Source: Verrucomicrobiales bacterium (GTDB lineage: Bacteria; Verrucomicrobiota; Verrucomicrobiia; Verrucomicrobiales; V1-33). Taken from it: 17,402 bases of DNA. Below are positions 8,130-15,650 of the stretch, piece after piece; the stretch's first letter is position 1, and each line of letters opens with the position of its first letter. The notes under the pieces were generated by a model. The model had not been told where the DNA came from, did not search any database, and saw only the letters and a program-made list of their open reading frames with translations. The stretch is from positions 1 through 17,402 of the forward strand of contig JAQGPD010000312.1 of the NCBI GenBank assembly GCA_028293305.1. The letters run 5' to 3'. Both the position numbers and the translations under genes were made by a program.

Positions 8130-8891
8130 TCAGGGTTTGAGCGGCGGCAGTGGAGCGGTCCGGGCTCCCGTTTTCCAGGCGGCCGGCGCCAGATTTCCCC
8201 GCACCACATCCACACTCAATCCGCTCAGCACCTCGTCCCATTTTTCGGAGGTCACCGTCGTCGTTTTTCCACCGCCGGCCGCAGCGGATGTGGAATAGCT
8301 AACGTATTTATAATCCTGAACCACGATGGGCCCGGTTTTGATTTTGAAGGATTGAAAGGCCCCGATCTCCGGCAGCGCCAGGGTGCCCTCTCCTCCGCGC
8401 GCCACGGATTTTGCGGCTCCGGCCACCGCTCCCTGGTTCCGGTCAGTGCGCTCCACCACCTGCGCCCATCGCAGCGTGGTGCCCGTGAGAGGGTGCGCGG
8501 AATTGTTTTTCACCGTGATGACCCAGCTCCATTTTTGTTCCCTTGATGTGCTCAGCGCTCCGCCGCCCGAAGATTTTCCGGTGGAGGAGACTTTCTCCTT
8601 GGTGGCCGTGAAAACCAATTTCCCCAACGCCTTGGCCGTGCGCCACTCCGCGATCTCCTTCAGATTTTCCGCGCTCAGGGAATCCAGCGGAACCTTCAGC
8701 GTCCGGCCGTCGGAGGTCCGTTTGATGGAGACCAATGCGTTGTCCGCATCCACGATTTCACCCTCCAGCTTCCGCCCATCCGTGGAGGTGAACGTGCGGG
8801 CCGGCAGGGAGCACAGGGATCCGAACAAAAAAACGCCACAGATTTTCCACGCGGCGATCTTGAGTGAAGGAGCGGACATAAAGGCATTCAT
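8130..8891 (-). CDS. Secreted protein with SLA1-like (SHD1) N-terminal module
   Basis: 253 aa, function unknown. An N-terminal export signal is seen at ~1-31 ('KIAAWKICGVFLFGSLCSLPA'-like hydrophobic run). Residues ~32-84 form a module ('RTFTSTDGRKLEGEIVDAD', then 'VPLDSLSAEN' and 'EIAEWR'). This pattern is common in exported proteins of Verrucomicrobia and Planctomycetes and is usually classed with SLA1 homology domain 1. The remainder (~95-240) looks like a beta-rich domain ('WSWVITVKNNSAHPLTGTTLRW'-like), perhaps Ig-like, with no catalytic motif seen. The ATG at 8891 and the one at 8879 are both possible starts; the signal peptide works with either. It is convergent with the amidase gene, 28 nt between stops. 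No Shine-Dalgarno. Confidence 0.78.
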   Translation of the reverse strand: MNAFMSAPSLKIAAWKICGVFLFGSLCSLPARTFTSTDGRKLEGEIVDADNALVSIKRTSDGRTLKVPLDSLSAENLKEIAEWRTAKALGKLVFTATKEKVSSTGKSSGGGALSTSREQKWSWVITVKNNSAHPLTGTTLRWAQVVERTDRNQGAVAGAAKSVARGGEGTLALPEIGAFQSFKIKTGPIVVQDYKYVSYSTSAAAGGGKTTTVTSEKWDEVLSGLSVDVVRGNLAPAAWKTGARTAPLPPLKP

Positions 8892-8920
8892 AGCGGAATC
8901 ACGCCGCTTGGCAACCGGGG

Positions 8921-8998
8921 CCGGACCCCGCGGTCACAGTCGGCGGGGTCCGGGAAGTTTCTCTTGCCGCCGGGGCGGGATCCGTCAAGATCCCGTCC
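8921..8998. other. Two strong hairpins in a divergent intergenic region
   Basis: First hairpin: CCGGACCCCGC (8921-8931) and GCGGGGTCCGG (8943-8953), a perfect 11-bp stem with an 11-nt loop. Second hairpin: GGGCGGGATC (8973-8982) and GATCCCGTCC (8989-8998), 10 bp with one G-T pair and a 6-nt loop. They lie between the divergent starts of the SLA1-like gene (8891) and the yebC-like gene (9047). No T-tract follows on either strand, so simple terminators are unlikely. They may be regulatory or a small repeat element. Confidence 0.6.
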
Positions 8999-9046
8999 AG
9001 TAAATCATTTCAAACCTTCAACACCGACTCGGCACAATTCACTATC

Positions 9047-9769
9047 ATGGGCGCACAATGGAAACAAAAATGGCGGGAACTGACCTCCAATAAAAAAGGG
9101 CAGGTCGTGGGCAAACTCGTGCGGGAAATCCAGGTCGCGGTCCAGCAGGGCGGCACGGATCCTGACATGAACGCCCGGCTTTATGCCGCTTTGGAAAAAG
9201 CCCGCAGGAACTCGGTCACCCGCGATACCATCGAGCGCGCCATCAAAACCGGCTCCGGCCAGGGCGGCGAGAAAACGCAGTTGGAGACGGTGATTTATGA
9301 AGGTTTCACCCCTCACAAAATCCCCGTGATGGTGGAGGCCCTGACCGATAACCGCAACCGCACCGGCCCGGAAATCCGCATGCTTTTCAAGACCGGAGCC
9401 CTCGGCACGCCGGGAAGCGTCGGCTTCTTTTTTGAACACATGGGCGTGGTGGAAGCCGTCCACCCGGAAGCCAGCCGCGAAGCCGAGGACGATGCCATCG
9501 AGGCCGGAGCCCAGAACGTGGAGGAGCTGGATCCCGAGGAAATTCCGGAAGGTCACATCGGCGCCACGTTCCTGACAGATACGAAGGAACTGGCCGCCGT
9601 CTCCAAGGCGCTGGCCGCCCTCGGCTGGAAACTCCAGGCCAGTGAATTGCGCTACCTGGCGAAAACATTCCCGGACCTGACCGAGGAACAGCAATCGGAA
9701 GTCGGGGCCTTTTTGTCCGCTTTGGACGACCACAGCGACGTCCACCGGGTTTACGCCGCCTTCAAATAA
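9047..9769 (+). CDS. YebC/PmpR/TACO1-family protein
   Basis: 240 aa, normal length. The family was long annotated as a DNA-binding regulator; later work on bacterial YebC proteins and mitochondrial TACO1 supports a role in translation, relieving ribosome stalls at proline-rich stretches. Family motifs are 'KLVREIQVAVQQGG' (~23-36), 'DPDMNARLYAALEKARRNSVTRDTIERAI' (~38-66), 'YEGF' (~84-87) and 'EALTDNRNRT' (~97-106), then the three-domain C-terminal part. The N-terminus ('MGAQWKQKWREL') departs from the common 'MAGHSKWxNIKHRK', as in YeeN-like subgroups, so the subfamily is not assigned. The ATG at 9047 is the only good start; no Shine-Dalgarno is seen. It stands alone and ends directly against the convergent transporter gene. 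Confidence 0.93.
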   Translation: MGAQWKQKWRELTSNKKGQVVGKLVREIQVAVQQGGTDPDMNARLYAALEKARRNSVTRDTIERAIKTGSGQGGEKTQLETVIYEGFTPHKIPVMVEALTDNRNRTGPEIRMLFKTGALGTPGSVGFFFEHMGVVEAVHPEASREAEDDAIEAGAQNVEELDPEEIPEGHIGATFLTDTKELAAVSKALAALGWKLQASELRYLAKTFPDLTEEQQSEVGAFLSALDDHSDVHRVYAAFK

Positions 9770-11074
9770 TCACCCCGCTTTCGCCGGCCTGGCCACCACC
9801 AGCGGCACCAGCGCCCCGCCCAGAAACAGGATCCCCGCGATCAAATACATCCCCGTGTCCAGGCTGCCCTTCGACGCGTCTTTGATCCATCCCATCGCAT
9901 AGGGCCCCGTGAATCCCGCGAGGCCTCCGATGGAATTGATCATGGCGATCCCAGCTGCGGCGGAGCCTCTCAACGTGCCTGTGGACATGGACCAAAACAC
10001 CGGCAAAGCGGAATGAATACCGGCCGCCGCCAAAGACAGCGCGAGAATGGCCGCCGCCGGTTGATGTCCCGCCACGACACTTAAAATCAACCCCGCCCCG
10101 CCACAGGCCGCACTGGCGGCGAAATGCCAGCGGCGCTCCCCCGTCCGGTCCGAGCTCCGGCTCAGCCACCACATGGCGGGCACGGAACAAAGATAGGGCA
10201 CCGCCGTGAGCAAGCCAATCTGCAGCGGATCCTTGATCCCCGAATCCTTCACCAGCTGCGGCAGCCAAAAACCCACCGCTCCATACAGCCCCATGCTGAT
10301 GCAAAAATAAATCGCGCTCAACGCCAGCAATCCAGGATGCGTCAGGAGCTTCAAAAATGGAACCCGCGGAGCAACAGGTCCACCCGCCCGGTCCCCGGCA
10401 ATACGGGACTCCAACAAATCCTTTTCCTCCTCCGTCAACCACCCGGCCTGTCGGATCCCATCACGCAGATAAACCAGAACCACCAACCCGACAATAACAG
10501 AGGGCAACCCCTCCAGGAAAAACAGCAACTGCCAGCCCGCCCATCCATGCACTCCCTCGAAAGTGTGGAGAATCCATCCTGACAAAGGACTGCCCACCAC
10601 CCCGGCCACGGGCACCGCGGTCATGAAGAGCGCGATGATCCGCCCCCGCCGCCACTCGGGATACCAATATGTCAGGTAGAGGATGATGCCGGGAAAAAAT
10701 CCCGCCTCGGCCACGCCCAGCAAAAACCGCATGAAATAAAACATCGCCGGCGTCTTGACCCACAGCATCGCGGACGAAATCAGCCCCCAGGTGATCATGA
10801 TCCTGGCAATCCAAATCCGCGCACCCAGTTTTTCCAATAACAGATTGCTGGGGACTTCAAACAGAAAGTATCCCAGGAAAAAAATCCCCGCGCCCAGGCC
10901 ATATACTTTTTCACTGAATCCCAGATCGCTCAGCATGTTGAGCTTGGCGAAGCCCACATTCACACGGTCCAAAAACGCGAGGACATAACATAAAAACAAA
11001 AACGGAATCAGCCGCAGCGTCACCTTGCGGTAAACGGCTGCATCCTTCTCAAGTCCCGGGTCCGTCACAGTCAT
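9770..11074 (-). CDS. MFS transporter, anion:cation symporter (ACS) type
   Basis: 434-aa integral inner-membrane protein with about 12 hydrophobic segments and a central loop near residues 195-225 (numbered from the ATG). Family hallmarks are 'FLDRVNVGFAKLNM' after TM1, 'EVPSNLLLEKLGAR' in TM2-3, 'RFLLGVAEAGFFPGI' and 'YWYPEWRRGR' in TM4-5, and 'WLTEEEKDLLESRI' in the central loop. These mark the ACS family (galactonate, tartrate, phthalate and glucarate transporters), which moves organic acids with protons or other cations. The substrate cannot be read from the sequence and no catabolic genes are adjacent. The ATG at 11074 was chosen; an upstream GTG at 11134 adds 20 unlikely residues. 'AGGTTGGG' about 7 nt before the ATG is a weak Shine-Dalgarno. 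Its stop abuts the yebC stop. Confidence 0.92.
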   Translation of the reverse strand: MTVTDPGLEKDAAVYRKVTLRLIPFLFLCYVLAFLDRVNVGFAKLNMLSDLGFSEKVYGLGAGIFFLGYFLFEVPSNLLLEKLGARIWIARIMITWGLISSAMLWVKTPAMFYFMRFLLGVAEAGFFPGIILYLTYWYPEWRRGRIIALFMTAVPVAGVVGSPLSGWILHTFEGVHGWAGWQLLFFLEGLPSVIVGLVVLVYLRDGIRQAGWLTEEEKDLLESRIAGDRAGGPVAPRVPFLKLLTHPGLLALSAIYFCISMGLYGAVGFWLPQLVKDSGIKDPLQIGLLTAVPYLCSVPAMWWLSRSSDRTGERRWHFAASAACGGAGLILSVVAGHQPAAAILALSLAAAGIHSALPVFWSMSTGTLRGSAAAGIAMINSIGGLAGFTGPYAMGWIKDASKGSLDTGMYLIAGILFLGGALVPLVVARPAKAG

Positions 11075-11625
11075 AGGCACCCAACCTGACCGCCTCACGC
11101 CCGCGCCGCCATCAAAATTTTCGCATTCCACCACGCCGACAATACCAGTTCCAAGTCATCATCAGCAAATTAAACACGAAGATGTCGAAGACGGGGCAAT
11201 TCCTCTCCTGCGCGCGCTCCACGACGCTCTTTTCCAACGTCATAACATGACGCAAAAGCTTTTTAATAACAGACCGCAGGCTGATTCCACGGTTATCGAC
11301 CGACTGAACCACGCCAACGGCGTTAAGGAATTCAGTCTGGGGTTGCCGTGATAAACGGCTATCCTTGGCGTTGCCCGGCAGCCACGGATTAACGAGGCCG
11401 GAGCACCGGCGGAGTTGCGAGCGGAACTGCGAGCGGAAATTCCGGCGGCCTGATCACACCACAAAAATGGGTGCACAAAATGTCCACCTTCCTTTGAGCG
11501 CGCCCGCGCCGGGCGTCATGGTCGGAGGGTCGACATTTTGTCGACGCGTCTCCTCGGACAAATGCCCGACCCGGTCACAGGATGACGATTTCGCAACCAA
11601 CTGCTTTTGACATCCCACCTTGCCA
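11075..11625. other. Gene-poor region with possible gene remnant and transposon-end-like repeats
   Basis: About 550 bp with no convincing gene. On the plus strand, 11112-11351 is an open frame with no early ATG. Its last part (from ~11157) reads like protein ('QQIKHEDVEDGAIPLLRALHD', later 'STVIDRLNHANGVKEF') and ends at TGA 11349-11351; it may be a decayed coding fragment, family not recognised. From about 11413 a 12-bp near-repeat (GCGAGCGGAACT/GCGAGCGGAAAT) occurs. An inverted repeat follows: GTGCACAAAATGTCCACC (11471-11488) against GGTCGACATTTTGTCGAC (11528-11545), 15 of 18 matching. A third related motif lies near 11555-11572. This resembles leftover transposon ends, but no transposase is seen. 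Confidence 0.4.
11139..11168 (-). promoter_or_regulatory. Candidate promoter for the MFS gene
   Basis: On the minus strand, TTGCTG (11163-11168) and TATTGT (11139-11144) are 18 nt apart, with TG one base before the -10 (extended -10). Match to the sigma-70 consensus is moderate at -10 and poor at -35. It lies about 65 nt before the ATG. Confidence 0.25.
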
Positions 11626-11663
11626 CCGCTGAAGACCCGGAAAAAAATCCCAGTCTTCAGCGG
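11626..11663 (-). terminator. Hairpin after the rapA-like gene, T-run in the loop
   Basis: CCGCTGAAGAC (11626-11636) and GTCTTCAGCGG (11653-11663) form a perfect 11-bp stem with a 16-nt loop. It begins 18 nt past the stop of the rapA-like gene. The seven T residues on the minus strand lie in the loop and not after the stem, so it may act in 3'-end protection more than as an intrinsic terminator. Confidence 0.45.
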
Positions 11664-11681
11664 GGAGTGGACATTGCCAAC

Positions 11682-14618
11682 TCAGATTCCTTTTCCGCTC
11701 GGACCGCGGCGCAGGAGCCGCAACTGGTCCAGGCTGAGCACGGGCTCCGTGAGCAAGGGTTTCAGTGTGGCGATGAGGGCCTCAAGCCGGGCGATTTCCT
11801 CCTCGCGGCGCGTCGTGGCAGGCAGACGGCGCAGGCGGGCGATGTCCGAGGTGAACATGGCTTCCATCTGGTGGGAGGCCTTGCCGGCCAGTTCCCGCAT
11901 CTTGATCGAAGCCCGCTGAGTCAGACTCCGCATCATGCTGGGGATGATGTTATACAAAGGCCGCGCATTGTTCCGCAACCATTCGCGACGGCCATTGCGC
12001 ACGATTTTATTCACCATTTCACTGGTGTATTCGCCGCTCATGTCCTCGAAATCATGGCTGATCACCACCCGCACCGGAGTGGGGGGCATATGACGGGAAG
12101 CCTGCAGTGCAGGATCGGAGGACGCCGGGGTCGCCAGGAAAATACCCTCCAGCAGAACAATCTGGGCCCGTTCATCCTCCCACACCACATAGGCCGTGTT
12201 TCCGATGGCCGTGGCCAGCAGGCGGTCGGTGGCGCGGAAGACCAACGGATGGTCCCATGTCAGGAAATCCGCATCCTCGCGCACCATCGCGGTCGTGCGG
12301 CTGTAGCAAAGCTTCATGCCTTCCTTCGGAATCTCCTCCAAGCGGAACGAGGCCTCAGGATTCGGCTTCACGACCACCGTGCGGCCGCTCTTGGTTTCCA
12401 CCAAAATCCCCAATTGCTCGAGGGTCCGGTTCATGAAGATGTCGAGTGAATCGTCATCGTCCGTGGATTTCATGCGGGCGGCAGCCTGCTCGGCGCCATT
12501 TTTCCGGCAGGACACAGACTCCAGGAAATAATCGCGGTGCTTATCGATCCGTTTCAGCGCGGAATCATGGGTGGAAGCCGACTTTTTGATGAGCGCCTTC
12601 AACTCCTCGTCCAACTTTGGATTATGCTTCACGCCGATGCGTTTGGCGATGTCATGGACGGGTTTGGCAAACTCCAAAGCTGTTTCCGCCTGTGCCGGGG
12701 ACCAGGTGGAGAAGGCGTGCAGGCCTTGTTCCAACCACTGCGCGGTCATTTCCTGAGGGGTGTCCTCGATCACGGGAATGAGCACCTTCAAAGAGTCGCG
12801 GCGTTTGCTGTTTTCCGCCGTGAACACCCGGCCGGAGGCCTCCTGCAGGCTGAGCGGGGTGTCCCACAGCACGGTGATATCCATGCCGGGGAAACTGCGG
12901 CCGACCATATCCTCCTCACCGACAACAACCACGCTGGGCGCGATGTCATCGCTTCCGCGGATGTCGGGACCGACCAGTTCGACCAGACCCTGCACTTTTT
13001 TGGAGAGCACTTTTTCAACCGCTAGCGCGCGGCCGCGGCTGGAGCAAATCACCAAAGCGGTTGGCAAAGGAGCGGGTGGCTGCACTTCATCCGCCGGGAC
13101 CGCGGGAACGGTCGGAGGCGCGGGGGGGGCGGGATTCACCAGCGAAGCCAGCCAGAGGGCCAGCACACTGTCCGCCGCCGAGGGCTGAGCTTTGGCTTTG
13201 CCTTTGGCCTCCACGGGTTTGCCGTGGAGCTTGAATTCCTCCTTCAATCCTTCACGGACCTCCGGTTTCAAACACTCCACCTGCACGATGGAAATCTCCC
13301 GGGTGGGAATGCCCAACGCGGATTGGCGGGTGTTTCTGAAGACATAACGTCCCTGTTCCTGACCATCGAGCAGATAGTCCAAAATTTGATCGCGGGCTTC
13401 CTCCCGGCCTTCTTTCCAAAGCTTGAGCGCCTCCTTCAGCTTTGGTTCGCTGGCGGCCAGCGGTTTGACAAATCCATCGGATTCCCGGTCCCAGGCGGTG
13501 ACGCCGAGGAGTTGGGTGATGGCGGCCTCGATGGCTTCGTTGGTCTTGCGGTGCGCCGCGTATTTCCGGGGTGTTGCAAAGCCTTCGGGATCAAGCAGAT
13601 GCAAGCGGCCAAAATGGCTCTTGGCATCCAGCTCCGGACCGGCATCGCTCAGGATGATGAGGCTCTTTGTCGCCGTGGAGACGGTTTCGACCGCCACCCA
13701 GGAGGCATTTCCGCCTTCCTCCGTCCATTCCAAAGTCTCACCGCCCGCGACAACAACCACGTCCCAACCCGCTTCCGCAGCGGCGGCGGCACGTTTTCCG
13801 CGACCGCCGGAAAGGTCCTCCAGCGAACAGGATTCCCATGGCCATTCCTCACCGTAAAAAGGATTGGTGGATTCCTCCCCTTTTTTGGTGCTGCTTTTCT
13901 TGGCGGCTTTGGGCGCGGCGGTCGCGAAGTCATCCGCGCTGACCCGGGCGAAAGTCATGGAAAAGCGGCGGGACAATTCCAGCTCCAGCGTTTCCAGCAT
14001 GGCCTCGGGAGCCAACAAAAGCACGCGGTTGGCACTGCCGAAGGTCTTCAGCCTCTGAAGGATGAGTCCGGCCTCCACCGTCTTGCCCATGCCGCATTCA
14101 TCCGCCAGCAAAACCCGGGGATGTGCCTGGCGGGTGGCCTGCACGGCCACATACAATTGATGCTGACGCGGGTTGAATCGGCCATTGAAAAAACCACGCA
14201 GGGGAGCCCGCAAGGTCTTGAACCGGCGATAGAGCGCCCGGTGGCGCAGGTTGTAAACCGGCTTGTCATCCACCTGGGCGTTCAGCAAGCGGTCAAACGG
14301 TTTGCTGAAAGTCAAAGAGTCCGACAACCGGCTCTCCTCGACCTTCTTGCCTTTGTTGATATAAGTGACCAGACCGTCCTTCTCAATCAGATCTTCAACG
14401 GTGAATTCCTTGCCCTCCTGGGTTTTGAGCACATCCCCCACGGAAAAGCTGACCCGCGTAAGGGGCGGATTTTCAACGGTATAAACCCGGGTGGTTTCGC
14501 TGGAGGGGAAAACAATGTTCACCCGGTCCGGTTCCACTTTAAGCACCAGTCCCAGTCCTAACTCCGGCTCGGTCTGGCTTAACCAGCGCTGCCCTGCTAC
14601 AAATCGGTTCACTACCAT
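11682..14618 (-). CDS. RapA/HepA-like Swi2/Snf2 protein with degenerate helicase motifs
   Basis: 978 aa from the ATG at 14618, close to E. coli RapA (968 aa), an RNA-polymerase-associated translocase. The start aligns with RapA ('FVAGQRWLSQTEPELGLG' against 'FTLGQRWISDTESELGLG'). The Tudor-like N-terminal part is intact ('VFPSSETTRVY', 'FSKPFDRLLNAQ'). The Q-like motif 'RQHQL' (~151-155) and Walker A 'ADECGMGKTVEAG' (Lys ~179) are kept. Where RapA has 'VVDEAHHLVW' this protein has 'VVAGGETLEW' (~289-298); where RapA has 'LLTATPE' it has 'ILSDAGPE'. In lobe 2, motif V is 'GEEDMVGRSF' and motif VI is 'QEASGRVFTAENS' in place of 'QRIGRLDRIGQ', with a shortened segment before it. A Lys/Ala-rich insert (~235-251) and a Pro/Ala-rich linker (~496-518) are present. 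The RapA C-terminal domain is recognisable ('FLTWDHPL', 'MPPTPVRVVI'). The frame is intact. It could bind ATP but probably does not hydrolyse it or translocate. It may be a structural RNA-polymerase partner; the role is not known. Confidence 0.88.
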   Translation of the reverse strand: MVVNRFVAGQRWLSQTEPELGLGLVLKVEPDRVNIVFPSSETTRVYTVENPPLTRVSFSVGDVLKTQEGKEFTVEDLIEKDGLVTYINKGKKVEESRLSDSLTFSKPFDRLLNAQVDDKPVYNLRHRALYRRFKTLRAPLRGFFNGRFNPRQHQLYVAVQATRQAHPRVLLADECGMGKTVEAGLILQRLKTFGSANRVLLLAPEAMLETLELELSRRFSMTFARVSADDFATAAPKAAKKSSTKKGEESTNPFYGEEWPWESCSLEDLSGGRGKRAAAAAEAGWDVVVVAGGETLEWTEEGGNASWVAVETVSTATKSLIILSDAGPELDAKSHFGRLHLLDPEGFATPRKYAAHRKTNEAIEAAITQLLGVTAWDRESDGFVKPLAASEPKLKEALKLWKEGREEARDQILDYLLDGQEQGRYVFRNTRQSALGIPTREISIVQVECLKPEVREGLKEEFKLHGKPVEAKGKAKAQPSAADSVLALWLASLVNPAPPAPPTVPAVPADEVQPPAPLPTALVICSSRGRALAVEKVLSKKVQGLVELVGPDIRGSDDIAPSVVVVGEEDMVGRSFPGMDITVLWDTPLSLQEASGRVFTAENSKRRDSLKVLIPVIEDTPQEMTAQWLEQGLHAFSTWSPAQAETALEFAKPVHDIAKRIGVKHNPKLDEELKALIKKSASTHDSALKRIDKHRDYFLESVSCRKNGAEQAAARMKSTDDDDSLDIFMNRTLEQLGILVETKSGRTVVVKPNPEASFRLEEIPKEGMKLCYSRTTAMVREDADFLTWDHPLVFRATDRLLATAIGNTAYVVWEDERAQIVLLEGIFLATPASSDPALQASRHMPPTPVRVVISHDFEDMSGEYTSEMVNKIVRNGRREWLRNNARPLYNIIPSMMRSLTQRASIKMRELAGKASHQMEAMFTSDIARLRRLPATTRREEEIARLEALIATLKPLLTEPVLSLDQLRLLRRGPSGKGI

Positions 14619-14648
14619 TTCAGAAATTGTGTCAAATTGAAAAAGAGA

Positions 14649-14676
14649 GCTATAGGGGGCCAAAGTGCGCGGTCAA
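14649..14676 (-). promoter_or_regulatory. Candidate sigma-70-type promoter of the rapA-like gene
   Basis: On the minus strand, TTGACC (14671-14676) and TATAGC (14649-14654) are separated by 16 nt, matching 5 of 6 and 4 of 6 consensus positions. The -10 lies 31 nt before the ATG at 14618, giving a 5' leader of about 20-25 nt with no Shine-Dalgarno. The region is more AT-rich than the genes around it. Confidence 0.5.
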
Positions 14677-14875
14677 GAAGTTCCGCTTGAAATCATATAG
14701 CGAAATACACAACCAACTAATATTCAACGGGTTGCAAAATCACCCCAATTCCCGACAGTGCGACAAAATTACGCACCCAAGGGCATATTTTAACGCGGTA
14801 GGCATGCCCGGGCCCTGAATTCCATGCGATTCCGCCAAGACATTGGAGCCGCCTGCCTTGTTTCCGTAGACGCAG

Positions 14876-15430
14876 TTACCGCGCCAAATTTTCAACCAAA
14901 TCGACCCGGCATGACAACATGTTATCGCCCTCAAAATCAAAGAATCCCATGAATTTGCGGTCTGCCAGCAAATGATGGAACCATTCCCGGTCATCGGCCC
15001 ACATTTCGTCGAACGGAATTTCATCCGTTTTGGTCCAGCGCGGAATCGCCTCATCCGTCTCAACCGGTTCACCCTCACAATCATCCGCACGGAACACGTG
15101 GCAAAACAGTCCCAGCCCGTCGGTGAACTGGAACGACAGTAGGCCAACTTCCCTGACGCCCTTCGCCCGCACTCCCAGTTCCTCCTCGGTCTCCCGCACC
15201 GCGCACTGCTCCGGCGTCTCTCCCGGATCCAACTTCCCACCAGGGCCATTGATTTTTCCCGCGCCAAGCCCCCGTTTTTTCCTGATGAGGAGAACCCGGT
15301 CCTCCTTGACCACAAAAAGCAGAGTGGCCACCAGACCCGGCTGCCAGCCAGTCCAGTCAGTGGGAACAAAAGTAAATGGGGTATCGGACACGGCCCCGTC
15401 ATCCGCCGGGAATGGCCGGGCGGCAACCAT
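14876..15430 (-). CDS. Nudix hydrolase, MTH1/NUDT1-like (oxidised purine dNTP pyrophosphatase)
   Basis: 184 aa from the ATG at 15430; the frame extends upstream to a TTG at 15598 without homology. The Nudix box GX5EX7REUXEEXGU is complete, from Gly65 through Glu71, Arg79-Glu80 and Glu83-Glu84 to Gly86-Val87; these glutamates bind magnesium. Beyond the box it follows human MTH1 closely: 'KKRGLGAGKINGPGGK' (Asn61 matching MTH1 Asn33) and 'IPFDEMWADDREWF' (Trp144, Asp146, Asp147 matching MTH1 Trp117, Asp119, Asp120, which read the oxidised base). The C-terminus 'FMGFFDFEGDN' also matches. Likely reaction: 8-oxo-dGTP or 2-hydroxy-dATP to the monophosphate plus pyrophosphate, keeping oxidised bases out of DNA. 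It stands alone, divergent from the PEP-CTERM gene, with no Shine-Dalgarno. An N-terminal extension of about 30 residues precedes the MTH1-like part. Confidence 0.92.
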   Translation of the reverse strand: MVAARPFPADDGAVSDTPFTFVPTDWTGWQPGLVATLLFVVKEDRVLLIRKKRGLGAGKINGPGGKLDPGETPEQCAVRETEEELGVRAKGVREVGLLSFQFTDGLGLFCHVFRADDCEGEPVETDEAIPRWTKTDEIPFDEMWADDREWFHHLLADRKFMGFFDFEGDNMLSCRVDLVENLAR

Positions 15431-15650
15431 AACTTCAGAGGGGCCATGGGGCACCTGGAAATGGCAATTTCTCCGGAACCGGCTTTGGGGCGATGGGAGT
15501 GACTGACATTTTGTTGGAAAAAAAGATTGTGCATTTTCCCAAAAGCAAATAATTGCATTTGTTTTAATCTTCAATTCACCCTTTCCAAGAGCCCTCAACC
15601 AATTCCGGGTTGCCGGTTCCCCAGTTCAGAACACCTTCCGCACTCTTTAT

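Noticed and set aside
13224..14561. 445-codon plus-strand frame opposite the rapA-like gene
   Set aside because: Shadow of a high-GC gene; the minus frame aligns to RapA throughout while this one has no family features.
14781..14813. GGGCAT/ATGCCC stem and GCCCGGGC palindrome after the Nudix gene
   Set aside because: Short arms (6 bp), 17-nt loop and no T-tract; too weak to call a terminator.
15431..15650. Promoters in the Nudix/PEP-CTERM divergent spacer
   Set aside because: The stretch around 15505-15580 is AT-rich, as expected for promoters, but I could not pick -35/-10 pairs better than chance.
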